Assembly (NCBI GenBank): GCA_002471015.1
Contig: DKPB01000018.1
Location: 1-64,000, forward strand
DNA length: 64,000 bases
DNA from: Stenotrophomonas sp. UBA7346
GTDB taxonomy: Bacteria > Pseudomonadota > Gammaproteobacteria > Xanthomonadales > Xanthomonadaceae
Direction: 5' to 3'
How positions within the stretch are numbered: position 1 is the first letter of the stretch; every line of letters begins with the position of its first letter. The translations under genes were made by a program, and so were the position numbers. Positions 43,366 to 51,934 of the stretch are shown one piece after another. The notes beneath the pieces were generated by a model. That model had not been told where the DNA came from and did no database searches. It saw only the letters and a program-made list of their open reading frames with translations.

Positions 43366-43587
43366 ATGAGCCTGCTCTCCACCCCCGTGCTGGAATGGGC
43401 CCGCAAGCTGCGTTATCCCACGCTGTTCAAAGTGACGGCGGGGCTGTTCCTGATCTCTTTCGTGGTGCCGGACCCCATCCCGTTCGTGGATGAGATCCTG
43501 TTCGGCCTGGGCACCTTGCTGCTGGCCAACTGGAAGCGCCGCAACGACCCCAGCACGGAGCCGCCGGCCCTGCCGCGCAAACGCTGA
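43366..43587 (+). CDS. Small membrane protein, DUF6116-like
   Basis: 73 residues from ATG 43366 (AGGA upstream): amphipathic N-terminus, one hydrophobic segment (LFKVTAGLFLISFVV), the motif DPIPFVDEILFGLGTLLLANWKRR and a basic Pro-rich tail. The motif recalls the small DUF6116 family of Xanthomonadaceae; the role is unknown. It precedes tatD by 2 bp. Confidence 0.7.
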   Translation: MSLLSTPVLEWARKLRYPTLFKVTAGLFLISFVVPDPIPFVDEILFGLGTLLLANWKRRNDPSTEPPALPRKR

Positions 43588-43589
43588 AC

Positions 43590-44351
43590 GTGGTGCTGTT
43601 CGACAGCCATTGCCACCTGGACGCCAGCGAATTCGACCCCGATCGCGCGGCGGTGATCGAGCGCGCACGCAGCGCCGGTGTCTGCAGCCAGGTGGTGCCC
43701 GCCGTCACCGCAGCCAGCTGGCCCAAACTGCGCGACGTCTGCACCCTCGCCCCTGGGCTGCATGCCGCCTACGGGCTGCACCCGATGTTCCTGGCCGAGC
43801 ACCGCCCTGAACACCTGCAGCAACTGGGCGATTGGCTGCAGCGCGAATCGCCCTGCGCCATCGGCGAGTGTGGACTGGACTTCTTCGTCGAGGGCCTGGA
43901 CCCGGACAGCCAGCGCCATTACTTCCAAGGGCAGCTGCAGCTGGCGCGTACCTTCGATCTGCCACTGATCGTGCATGCGCGGCGGGCGGTGGACGAGGTG
44001 ATCCTGCGCATCCGCCGGGTCGGTGGCCTGCGTGGTGTGGTGCACAGTTTTTCCGGCAGCGCCGAGCAGGCCCGGCAGTTGTGGGAGCTCGGTTTCATGA
44101 TCGGCCTGGGTGGCCCGCTCACCTACACCCGTGCCAACCGCCTGCGTAGCCTGGTGGCAAAGATGCCCTTGGAATATCTGCTGCTGGAAACCGATGCCCC
44201 CGATCAACCCGACGCCGACATCCGCGGCCAGCGCAACGAGCCGGCCCGGCTGACACACATCCTTGCCACCGTTGCCGAGCTGCGGCAACAACCGGCCGAG
44301 GAAATCGCGGCACAGACCACGGCCAACGCGCGCCGGTTGTTCGACCGCTAG
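43590..44351 (+). CDS. TatD-family metal-dependent DNase
   Basis: 253 residues from GTG 43590, 2 bp after the previous stop. It is an amidohydrolase-fold nuclease with DSHCHLD (metal-binding HxH), AYGLHPMF, AIGECGLDFF, the His of LIVHARRA, VVHSFSGSAEQ and the Asp of LLLETDAPD, all expected ligands being present. TatD proteins act in 3'-5' DNA processing and oxidative-damage repair. Confidence 0.93.
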   Translation: MVLFDSHCHLDASEFDPDRAAVIERARSAGVCSQVVPAVTAASWPKLRDVCTLAPGLHAAYGLHPMFLAEHRPEHLQQLGDWLQRESPCAIGECGLDFFVEGLDPDSQRHYFQGQLQLARTFDLPLIVHARRAVDEVILRIRRVGGLRGVVHSFSGSAEQARQLWELGFMIGLGGPLTYTRANRLRSLVAKMPLEYLLLETDAPDQPDADIRGQRNEPARLTHILATVAELRQQPAEEIAAQTTANARRLFDR

Positions 44352-44442
44352 GCGCGGCATCCGCTGATCGCCATCACCGGCAGCCCGCTCCCTGTGCGTG
44401 GAAAGCGGCAGCCGCTGACGGAAATCCTTCCCGCGTCGCGCC

Positions 44443-45249
44443 TCAGGCCGCGCCTGCCGCTGCGCGCTTCTTCAGCAGCATCTCCAGCGCCTTGCCCACG
44501 GCCGCAAACGCGAACGCGCCGGTGATGTGGGTTGCCGCGCCCAGGCCGCCACCGCAATCGAGCTTCAGCGCCTCATCCGGGCCAAGGTTGGGGCGGATGC
44601 CACAGACGCTGCCATCGGCCTGCGGGTATTTCACGTTCTCCAGCGAATACACCGCCGGCACGCCGAAATAGCGCTGCGGATTCTTGGGGAAATTGAACTC
44701 GCCGCGCAGCTTCTTGCGGATCAGCGCCATCATGGCGTCGTGCTCGGTGCGCGACACGTCGCGGACCCGCACCAGGGTGGGGTCGGTACGGCCACCCGCC
44801 GCCCCCACGGTGATCAGCGGCAACTTGCGGCGGCGGCACCAGGCAATGGTTTCCACCTTCACCCGGAAACTGTCACAGGCGTCGATCACCAGGTCGAAGC
44901 CACGGTCCAGCAGTTGCTGCATGTTGCTGCCGGTGAGGAAGGCCTCCACGGCCTCCACCTCGACATCGGGATTGATCGACCGGCAACGCTCGGCCATCGC
45001 CAGCGCCTTGTTGCGGCCGTACTGGCCGGCCAGTGCCGGCAACTGGCGGTTGGTGTTGGACACGCAGATGTCGTCTGCGTCGATCAGGGTCAACTGGCCC
45101 ACGGCCGAACGCACCAGTGCCTCCACCACCCACGAGCCAACCCCGCCCATGCCTACCACGGCAACGCGGCAGGCCGTCAGATGCTCGATGGCCCCGGCCC
45201 CGTACAGCCGGTCGATGCCGGCAAAGCGCTCACGCAATTCCTGTTTCAT
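44443..45249 (-). CDS. tcdA: tRNA threonylcarbamoyladenosine dehydratase
   Basis: This 268-residue E1-like (ThiF/MoeB fold) enzyme has the ATP-binding VVGMGGVGSWVVEAL (about 31), DADDICVSNTNRQL and DACDSFRVKVETIAWC. TcdA catalyses ATP-dependent cyclisation of t6A37 to ct6A in tRNAs reading ANN codons. Convergent with tatD; no csdA/csdE neighbour is present here. Confidence 0.93.
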   Translation of the reverse strand: MKQELRERFAGIDRLYGAGAIEHLTACRVAVVGMGGVGSWVVEALVRSAVGQLTLIDADDICVSNTNRQLPALAGQYGRNKALAMAERCRSINPDVEVEAVEAFLTGSNMQQLLDRGFDLVIDACDSFRVKVETIAWCRRRKLPLITVGAAGGRTDPTLVRVRDVSRTEHDAMMALIRKKLRGEFNFPKNPQRYFGVPAVYSLENVKYPQADGSVCGIRPNLGPDEALKLDCGGGLGAATHITGAFAFAAVGKALEMLLKKRAAAGAA

Positions 45250-45387
45250 CGGCGCATTTTACGGCCGGACGGGGACCGCCCGCGAGCCTTCGCCCGCCCT
45301 GCCAGGGCAATGACACCGCATCCGCGCCTGCCCCTGCATAATGGCGCCCCATCACGACCCTTTGCCACGTAGCCTGGAGCCAACGCA

Positions 45388-45831
45388 ATGTCCGATCCCG
45401 CACCCATCACCACCCGCACCCCGTCCAAGGCATCGCGCTACCTGTTCGTCCTTGTCGCCGGCCTGGTGATCGGCGTGATCGCTACCGTGATGGCCATGCG
45501 CGCCATCCAGGCCCGCCAGGACCACTTCCCCGGCAGCCTGATGACGGTGATGGCCAAGCAGGCACAGCTGCTGGGCGACAGCCAGAAGCAGAACCGCTGC
45601 AGCATCAGCGACACCGCGCCGCGCCTGCAGACCCTGCGCGCGCTGGCCAATGACCTTGAAGTCGCCTTCCCCGGCCTGCGTGACGATGAACGCTTCCAGT
45701 CCCACGCCAGCCGCTTCCGTGCCACCTTGAACGACGCCCTGGCCAAGCCGCCGGCGGACTGCGCCAGCCTGGCTGCGATAGCCCAGAAGGTGGGCAGCGA
45801 CTGCAAGGCCTGCCACCAGGATTTCAAGTAA
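45388..45831 (+). CDS. Membrane-anchored cytochrome c'-like protein
   Basis: 147 residues: a cytoplasmic N-terminus, one uncleaved membrane helix (YLFVLVAGLVIGVIATVMAM, about 18-37) and a periplasmic helical domain ending in the haem-binding CKACH at the extreme C-terminus. A C-terminal CxxCH after a four-helix-like domain is the cytochrome c' arrangement. The role is unknown; possibilities are NO binding or small electron carrier. Not obviously linked to its neighbours. Confidence 0.75.
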   Translation: MSDPAPITTRTPSKASRYLFVLVAGLVIGVIATVMAMRAIQARQDHFPGSLMTVMAKQAQLLGDSQKQNRCSISDTAPRLQTLRALANDLEVAFPGLRDDERFQSHASRFRATLNDALAKPPADCASLAAIAQKVGSDCKACHQDFK

Positions 45832-45940
45832 TCGACAACGGCTTCACGGCTGGTTGGCCCGCCATTCACATGAGAAACGACAGGATCTGTCTCGCCGGGC
45901 ACAGCGTGCCCCTCATCCCGATCTGGCAAGGAGATACACC

Positions 45941-46432
45941 ATGAAGATTCAACTGATCGCCGCAGGCGCCATTGCCAGCCTCGCACTGGCCGGTTGCGCC
46001 ACCTCGCCGGGTTACGGCGGCGGCTACAACGGTGGCAACAACTACGGCAACGGCGGCTACAACAACGGCTACAACCAGAACCGCTGCACCGACTGCGGCA
46101 TCGTCACCCGCATCGACACCGTGGCGTCGGGGCGTACCGCACCGGCGGCAACCGGCGCGATCCTGGGCGGCATCGTCGGTGCCGTGGCCGGCCATGAGAT
46201 CTCCGACAAGACCGGTGGCAGCAAGGGCAACCAGAACATCGCCGCCGTCGCCGGCGCCGCTGCCGGCGCCCTGGCTGGCAACAAGGTGCAGCAGAACGTC
46301 ACCGGCAACTCCTATGACATCCAGGTGCGCATGGACGATGGCCGCGTGATCGTGGTCAACCAGAAGGACCTGGGCGGCATCCGCGAGAACACCTATGTGC
46401 GCGTGGTCAACGGCCGCGTGGTGCTGCGCTGA
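45941..46432 (+). CDS. Glycine-zipper outer-membrane lipoprotein (SlyB-like)
   Basis: From ATG 45941 (AAGGAG at ideal spacing) it has 163 residues. The lipoprotein signal ends LALAGC (Cys about 18), followed by a Gly/Asn/Tyr-rich stretch (YGGGYNGGNNYGNGGYNNGY), TDCGIVTRIDTVASGR and a glycine-zipper 2TM region (GAILGGIVGAVAGHE, AGAAAGALAGNKV). A small C-terminal beta domain closes it. It resembles SlyB/Pcp family envelope lipoproteins; function in envelope integrity is inferred. Confidence 0.85.
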   Translation: MKIQLIAAGAIASLALAGCATSPGYGGGYNGGNNYGNGGYNNGYNQNRCTDCGIVTRIDTVASGRTAPAATGAILGGIVGAVAGHEISDKTGGSKGNQNIAAVAGAAAGALAGNKVQQNVTGNSYDIQVRMDDGRVIVVNQKDLGGIRENTYVRVVNGRVVLR

Positions 46433-46453
46433 TCACTGTCGCCGCAGATAAAC

Positions 46454-46485
46454 AGAAAGGCCCGCTTGCGCGGGCCTTTCTTTTG
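46454..46485. terminator. Bidirectional terminator between lipoprotein gene and cold-shock gene
   Basis: GAAAGGCCCGC and GCGGGCCTTTC form an 11-bp perfect stem around TTGC, then TTTT on the plus strand. Confidence 0.9.
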
Positions 46486-46501
46486 CCTGGCGGCCGGTGG
46501 G

Positions 46502-46711
46502 TCAGACCGGCTGCACGGCGTCGGCCTGCAGGCCCTTCTGGCCCTGGACGACGGTGAAGGTGACCTTCTGGCCTTCCTTCAGGCTCTTGAAGCCCTGGGT
46601 CTGGATGGCGCGGAAGTGCACAAACACGTCCTCGCCATTTTCACGGCTGATGAAGCCAAAGCCCTTGGCATCGTTGAACCACTTGACGGTACCGGTTTCG
46701 CGATCGGACAT
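46502..46711 (-). CDS. CspA-family cold-shock protein
   Basis: Start ATG 46711 (GGGAG upstream); 69 residues. The single cold-shock domain has RNP1 KGFGFI and RNP2 VFVHF. It is an RNA chaperone that melts mRNA secondary structure. The 234-bp gap to the divergent DUF456 gene leaves a leader of about 170 nt if the promoter at 46890-46917 is right, as in thermoregulated csp mRNAs. Confidence 0.95.
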   Translation of the reverse strand: MSDRETGTVKWFNDAKGFGFISRENGEDVFVHFRAIQTQGFKSLKEGQKVTFTVVQGQKGLQADAVQPV

Positions 46712-46889
46712 CTCGACTAACTCCCTGTTGCTCTCTCTCGTTTGATGGAACACCCCGTAAGGCGGCTGATTGCAAGGAGGAAGCGAGGTGCAACGATGCA
46801 GCAAATCATGCGATCTACCCATCAGGCCACGATTCACGGTGACCTTGCCAAGCTCAGCGGCTGCAACTTAACCCGGGCAAAATCAAATT

Positions 46890-46917
46890 GCAATACTGCA
46901 ACGCACGGTAAAGTCAA
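46890..46917 (-). promoter_or_regulatory. Candidate sigma-70 promoter of the cold-shock gene
   Basis: Minus strand: TTGACT, a 16-bp spacer, then TATTGC. Confidence 0.5.
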
Positions 46918-46945
46918 CCCCTATTGGACCCCCTTCAGAGCCAAC

Positions 46946-47431
46946 ATGGACTATTCATTCATCTTCTATCTGGTCGCTGCCCTGCTGGTCATCGTCGGCA
47001 TTGCCGGCATCATCCTGCCTGCCCTGCCCGGGGTGCCCCTGGTCTTCGTCGGCCTGCTGGTAGCGGCCTGGGGGGACGGCTTCGAGCGCGTGGGCTGGCT
47101 GCCGCTGGTGGTGCTGGGGGTGCTGACCGTCATCTCGGTGATCGTGGACGTGATCGCCACGGTGGTCGGCGCACAGAAGGTGGGGGCCAGCAAACTGGCC
47201 CTGCTTGGCTCGGCCATCGGCACCGTGGTGGGTCTGTTCTTCATGCCCATCGGTCTGTTCGTGGGACCGTTTGCCGGCGCCCTGCTGGGCGAGTACCTGC
47301 ACGGCCGGCAGCTGGGCCAGGCCACCAAGGTGGGCCTGGGTACCTGGCTGGGTATCATCCTGGGGGTGGCGCTGAAGCTGGGCCTGGCCATGGCGATGCT
47401 GGGTGTGTTCGCTGCCGCCTGGTTCTTCTGA
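46946..47431 (+). CDS. DUF456 family membrane protein
   Basis: From ATG 46946 (MDYSFIFYLVAALLVIVGI) it has 161 residues and about four membrane helices. Glycine-rich segments GIILPALPGVPLVFVGLL, VVGAQKVGASKLALLG and GLFVGPFAGALLGEYLHGR match the DUF456 family. The function of the family is unknown. It is divergent from the cold-shock gene. Confidence 0.88.
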   Translation: MDYSFIFYLVAALLVIVGIAGIILPALPGVPLVFVGLLVAAWGDGFERVGWLPLVVLGVLTVISVIVDVIATVVGAQKVGASKLALLGSAIGTVVGLFFMPIGLFVGPFAGALLGEYLHGRQLGQATKVGLGTWLGIILGVALKLGLAMAMLGVFAAAWFF

Positions 47432-47554
47432 CCAGGGCCATGACTCCCTCTCGACACGCCAATCACCGACAATCCTCCTGAACGCCATTGTTGCCCGCCC
47501 ACGGCCCCTGCCATGGGTTGGGCCCGGCCACCCCCGCAGCGACCGGACCCCATC

Positions 47555-48694
47555 ATGCTGACCCGCACGCTTTCCCACGCTCTGCTTATCGCCCTTGGCG
47601 GCACCAGCGGCCTTGCCCTCGCCCAGGAGTCGATCAGCGACCCGGCCTCGCCGCAGGCCTGCTTCGCCCTGGACTCGGACGCCGCCCGCCTGGCCTGCTA
47701 CGACAAGGCGCTGGGCCACACCCCGGTGGCCACACGCGAAGCCGATGCCGCCGCCCTTGCCGCGCAACAGGCACGCAAGGAAGCCAAGGCCAGCGCCAAG
47801 CAGCTCGATGCGGAAGATCCGCGCCGCAACGAACTGTTCGCCCACGATGACCTGGCCGCTGCTGCCGCCAACGCGGGCCGCGGCTCGCTGCTGGACAGCC
47901 GCTGGGAGCTGGCCAAGGATTCCAAGCTGGGCCTGTTCCAGCTGCGTGCCTACAAGCCGGTCTACCTGCTGCCTGCGTTCTGGAGCAGCAAGCCCAACGA
48001 GATGCCGCACTCGCCCAACCCCAACAATACGGTCACCCAGGCAGAAGAGCTGGAAAGCACCGAGCTGAAGTTCCAGCTCAGCTTCAAGACCAAGGTCACC
48101 GAGAACCTGTTCGGCGACAACGGCGACATCTGGGTCGGCTATACCCAGAGCTCGCGCTGGCAGGCCTACAACAGCGAACTGTCACGACCGTTCCGCGAAA
48201 CCAACTACGAGCCCGAGGTGATGCTGACCTTCCGCAACGGCTATTCGCTGCTTGGCTGGAACGGGCGCATGACCGGCATCAGCCTCAACCACCAGTCCAA
48301 CGGCCGCAGCGACCCCCTGTCGCGCAGCTGGAACCGGGTGGTGGCCAACATCGGCCTGGACCGCGAGAACTGGGCCATCATGCTGCGTCCCTGGTACCGC
48401 ATCCCCGAAGGCCGCCGGGATGACAACAATCCCGATATCGAGGACTACATGGGCCGCGGCGACGCCACCCTGGTCTACAACCGCAATGGCCATGAGCTGG
48501 CCCTGACCGGCCGCCACTCGCTGCGCAGCGGCGACCGCTCGCACGGCTCGCTGCAGGTGGATTACGGCTTCCCGATCAACAACCTGCTGCGTGGCCACGT
48601 ACAGGTGTTCGATGGCTATGGCGAAAGCATGATTGATTACAACCACCGCGCCACCTATATCGGCGTAGGTGTTTCTCTGTTGGAGTGGTTCTAA
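47555..48694 (+). CDS. pldA: Outer-membrane phospholipase A1
   Basis: Start ATG 47555; 379 residues. A signal peptide (LLIALGGTSGLALAQ) and a periplasmic N-terminal segment are followed by the OMPLA beta barrel. Conserved parts are IWVGYTQSSRWQAYN, the catalytic His-Ser pair in SLNHQSNGRSDPLSRSWNR and the closing aromatic YIGVGVSLLEWF typical of outer-membrane barrels. It hydrolyses mislocalised phospholipids in the outer leaflet. The extra 80-residue N-terminal region with a Cys pair (CFALDSDAARLACYD) is longer than in enterobacterial PldA. Confidence 0.92.
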   Translation: MLTRTLSHALLIALGGTSGLALAQESISDPASPQACFALDSDAARLACYDKALGHTPVATREADAAALAAQQARKEAKASAKQLDAEDPRRNELFAHDDLAAAAANAGRGSLLDSRWELAKDSKLGLFQLRAYKPVYLLPAFWSSKPNEMPHSPNPNNTVTQAEELESTELKFQLSFKTKVTENLFGDNGDIWVGYTQSSRWQAYNSELSRPFRETNYEPEVMLTFRNGYSLLGWNGRMTGISLNHQSNGRSDPLSRSWNRVVANIGLDRENWAIMLRPWYRIPEGRRDDNNPDIEDYMGRGDATLVYNRNGHELALTGRHSLRSGDRSHGSLQVDYGFPINNLLRGHVQVFDGYGESMIDYNHRATYIGVGVSLLEWF

Positions 48695-48698
48695 GGCA

Positions 48699-49049
48699 AT
48701 GAAGGCAACCATCTGGCACAACAACCGCTGCTCCAATTCGCGTGGCGCGCTGGCACTGCTGCAGGACGCCGGGGTGGAGGTAGAGGTGATCAATTACCTG
48801 GACACCCCGCCATCAACCACGCAGCTGCGGGCACTGCTCGATGAAATGGGCCTGCCTGCGCGCGAACTGCTGCGGACCAAGGAGCAGGCCTACGCCGAGC
48901 TGGGCCTGTCCAGTCAGCTGGAGGACGAGGCAGCCCTGGTTGCAGCGATGGCCGCGCACCCCAGCCTGATCAATCGCCCGATCGTGCGCACCCGCAAGGG
49001 CACCGCCCTGTGCCGCCCGCCGGAGAAAGTGATGGCGTTGATCGGCTGA
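48699..49049 (+). CDS. ArsC/Spx-family protein (glutaredoxin-dependent arsenate reductase type)
   Basis: Start ATG 48699, four bases after the pldA stop; 116 residues. The active-site loop WHNNRCSNSRGALALL has the single Cys of ArsC, and INRPIVRTRKGTALCRPPEKV carries the Arg residues of the family. The sequence around the catalytic Cys fits arsenate reductases, but without ars genes nearby the physiological substrate is uncertain. Confidence 0.87.
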   Translation: MKATIWHNNRCSNSRGALALLQDAGVEVEVINYLDTPPSTTQLRALLDEMGLPARELLRTKEQAYAELGLSSQLEDEAALVAAMAAHPSLINRPIVRTRKGTALCRPPEKVMALIG

Positions 49050-49245
49050 GGCAAGCAGGGCCGACTGCACCCGGGCAAGTTGGCACCATCTGCGCAAAGC
49101 CCATCCCGCAGCCACTCTTCTGCGCCTGCGACGCAACGCGGCGGCCGGGGCTCGCATGTCCGAAGCCCGCACATACCAAGGCTTCCGTCCCCTTTGGATT
49201 GCGGAGCTTGCCGGCCTCGCGGCCTGCACCACCCCTGCCACAGCA

Positions 49246-49782
49246 TCACCTGGGCGGATTGCCACCGGCTTCGACGATGGCGTCGTAGAGCTCCTCGAAG
49301 CTGCGCTGGGGCTGGAACATGCGGCCGTTGATGAAGAACGCCGGGGTACCGCTGACGCCGCTGCGCATTCCACTATCCACATCACGCTGGATGCGCTGCA
49401 GGTAGCCGGTGTTGTCCATGGCGGCAGCCAGCCCGTCTTCGGGCAGGCCCAGCTCGCGCATCAGCTCCCGGTACACCAGCTCGCCCAGCTGCTGCTGGTT
49501 GCGGAACAAGGCGTCATGGGCCTGCCAGAACTTGCCGTGGTCGGCGGCGTACTCGGCGGTGATCGCCGCCGGCAATGCCTGCGGGTGTGACTGCACCAAC
49601 GGGAAATTGCGGAACACCACGCACAGGCTGTCGCCGAAGCGCTGCTGCAGCCGCTGCACCAGCGAGAACGCCTCGCCGCAATACGGGCACTGGTAGTCGG
49701 CGTACTCCACCAGCACCACCGGCGCCGCCGCATCGCCCTGCATGTGATCGTCAGCGCTTACCGGAACGCTCAACATGTTCAT
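49246..49782 (-). CDS. DsbA-family thioredoxin-like protein (DSBA-like, CPYC)
   Basis: ATG 49782 has GGAG upstream; 178 residues, no signal peptide. The fold has VVLVEYADYQCPYCGEAF with a CPYC redox motif (about 34-37) and the cis-Pro loop GVSGTPAFFING. The arrangement is that of cytoplasmic or periplasmic Na+/H+ antiporter-linked DsbA-like oxidoreductases; lacking a signal sequence, a cytoplasmic role is more likely. Monocistronic. Confidence 0.88.
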   Translation of the reverse strand: MNMLSVPVSADDHMQGDAAAPVVLVEYADYQCPYCGEAFSLVQRLQQRFGDSLCVVFRNFPLVQSHPQALPAAITAEYAADHGKFWQAHDALFRNQQQLGELVYRELMRELGLPEDGLAAAMDNTGYLQRIQRDVDSGMRSGVSGTPAFFINGRMFQPQRSFEELYDAIVEAGGNPPR

Positions 49783-49945
49783 CGCGAAGTCTCCAATCGG
49801 GCATGGCCGGGCAAAACCGGCCCGGGACAACGCTAACCGCTGCGACGCGCAGCCGACGTGAAGCATGGGTGACCGTACCGGGACAGCCTTCCACCGACGA
49901 CGCTGCGCAGGCAGAATCGGCCGCGTCCCGACAGGAAGTCGTCGC

Positions 49946-51055
49946 ATGCAACGCCAACGCCGTTCGTTCTTTGCCTACAGTTCCGCCCTGCTCGGCCTGC
50001 TGAGCCTGCTCGCCGTGGCCTGCTTCCATTTTCCCGAGCTGCTGACCAGCCGCGAGTTCCGCGCGGTCTACAACGAGCAGTTCGCCCGCCACCTGTTGCT
50101 GGTCGGGCTGGCCGCCGCCTTCTTCATGGGTACCGTGGCGATCCTGCGCGACCGCAACAAACGCATCGCCACGCTGGGCGTGGCCAGTGCCACGCTTGCC
50201 GTGCTGCTGGGCGGCACCAACGTGCAGTTCGATGCCATCGGCCATACACCCTACTCGCTGGGGCTGGACTGGTTCGTGCTGTCGCTGTTCTTTTCCGCAT
50301 TGGTGTTCGTGCCGCTGGAGCACTACCTGGGCAAACGCGCGCTGTCTCCGCTGCGGCCGGGCTGGCGCACCGACGTGGCGTACTTCTTCATGAGCCATGT
50401 ACTGGTGCAGTTCATCCTGATCCTGGTCACTGCCTCCACTTCCACCATCGCCGGGCTGGCGGCATTCCCGGCGCTCAAGGCCGCCATCCAGTCACTGCCG
50501 GTGTGGGCACAGTTCCTCATCGCCGTGTTCGTGGCCGACATGGCCCAGGCCCTTCTGCACCGCGCGTACCACAACATCCCCTGGCTCTGGCGCTTCCACG
50601 CCGTGCACCACTCCAGCCGCCACATGGATTGGCTGGCCGGCTCGCGCATCCATGTGGTGGAGATCGTGATGACCCGCAGCGCAGTACTGCTGCCGCTGCT
50701 GGTACTGGGCTTCTCGACCCCGGCGGTGAACGCCTATGTCATCCTGGTGGGTCTGCAGGCGGTGCTGGCGCATGCCAACCTGGGCATCCGCTTCGGCTGG
50801 CTGGAGTACCTGCTGGTGCTGCCGCGCTACCACCACTGGCACCATGCGCGGCAGAAGGAATACATCGACGTCAATTACGCCATCCACCTGCCCTTGGTGG
50901 ACATGCTGATGGGCACCTTCAAGCTGCCACCGGACCAGGCCCAATGGCCACTGGAATACGGTGTGATGAAGCTGGAGACCGTGCCCAATGGCATCGTCAA
51001 ACAGCACCTGATGCCGTTCCAGGGTGGTCGCAAGTACGACGACTACGTGGACTGA
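49946..51055 (+). CDS. Sterol desaturase / fatty-acid hydroxylase family membrane protein
   Basis: Start ATG 49946 (AGGAA upstream); 369 residues with about six membrane helices. The di-iron histidine clusters are present in order: HRAYH (HxxxH), FHAVHHSS (HxxHH) and HHWHH (about residues 210-310). Such enzymes hydroxylate or desaturate lipid substrates at the membrane. The lipid substrate is unknown. Confidence 0.9.
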   Translation: MQRQRRSFFAYSSALLGLLSLLAVACFHFPELLTSREFRAVYNEQFARHLLLVGLAAAFFMGTVAILRDRNKRIATLGVASATLAVLLGGTNVQFDAIGHTPYSLGLDWFVLSLFFSALVFVPLEHYLGKRALSPLRPGWRTDVAYFFMSHVLVQFILILVTASTSTIAGLAAFPALKAAIQSLPVWAQFLIAVFVADMAQALLHRAYHNIPWLWRFHAVHHSSRHMDWLAGSRIHVVEIVMTRSAVLLPLLVLGFSTPAVNAYVILVGLQAVLAHANLGIRFGWLEYLLVLPRYHHWHHARQKEYIDVNYAIHLPLVDMLMGTFKLPPDQAQWPLEYGVMKLETVPNGIVKQHLMPFQGGRKYDDYVD

Positions 51056-51064
51056 GCGCCGCCC

Positions 51065-51700
51065 TCAGCGCCAGTCGCTGATGCCCTCGCGCCGGTAGAC
51101 CTCGGCAAAGGCAGGTCGCGCCTTCATGCGCGCGGCATGCGCGGCCAGCGCCGGCCAGCTGTCGGTGGGCCGCGGCATGTTGCGGCTCCAGCGCATCAGC
51201 ATGGTCAACATGAAGTCCGCCGTGCATGGTTGCGCCCCCAGCACGTAGGGGCCCTTGCCTGCCAGATGGGCGTCCAACTGCTGCCAGGCGGCTTCCAGTT
51301 GCTGGCGCGCCTGTTCGCGCGCGGCATCGGCACACGCCGGCCCCGCGGGCTCCTGCGGGTAGAACCATCCGCGGTAGGCAGGCATCAGGGTGTACACGCA
51401 GAAACACATCCAGCGGTAATAGTCGCCCCGCGCCGGGGTACCCGGTGCCGGCGCCAGCCCGGCCTGCGGGTGCAGATCGGCCAGGTGCATGGCGATCGCC
51501 GCCGATTCGGTCAGCACCTGTCCATCGATCAGCAGGGTGGGCACGCGTCCGGCCGGGTTCAATGCCAGGTAGTCCGGCGACTTCTGTTCGCGGCGCTCGA
51601 AATCAAGCTGGTGCAGTTCATGGGCGATGCCCAGCTCGATCAACAACCAGTGCACCACCAGCGAAGCGGTACTTTGCGATCCATACAGCACGACAGACAT
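51065..51700 (-). CDS. Glutathione S-transferase family protein
   Basis: ATG 51700 (MSVVLYGSQSTASLVVHWLL) with GGGAG 8 nt upstream; 211 residues. It has the thioredoxin-like N-domain (GRVPTLLIDGQVLTESAAIAMHLADL) and the helical C-domain (CTADFMLTMLMRWSRNM). It is a different subclass from the GST at 40971. Convergent with the hydroxylase gene, 9 bp apart. Confidence 0.9.
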   Translation of the reverse strand: MSVVLYGSQSTASLVVHWLLIELGIAHELHQLDFERREQKSPDYLALNPAGRVPTLLIDGQVLTESAAIAMHLADLHPQAGLAPAPGTPARGDYYRWMCFCVYTLMPAYRGWFYPQEPAGPACADAAREQARQQLEAAWQQLDAHLAGKGPYVLGAQPCTADFMLTMLMRWSRNMPRPTDSWPALAAHAARMKARPAFAEVYRREGISDWR

Positions 51701-51934
51701 GCGCATCACTCCCATGGAAGAGGCCCATGGTAGCGGCCACCACGCGCAATGCACCGCGAACATGCCCTGCACCGTGCCGGCCCAGCGCGCGCCGCCAATG
51801 CCGTAGTAACGCCTGAAACCTTTGCCCCGCAAGCCTTCCCGGCCCACCCTTTGGAACAACGGTGTCCCCCGCCCTTGTCAAAGCCGGCCGGCGCCAACAA
51901 TCATGCGCGCGATAACGTCAGACAGGCTTTCCCG

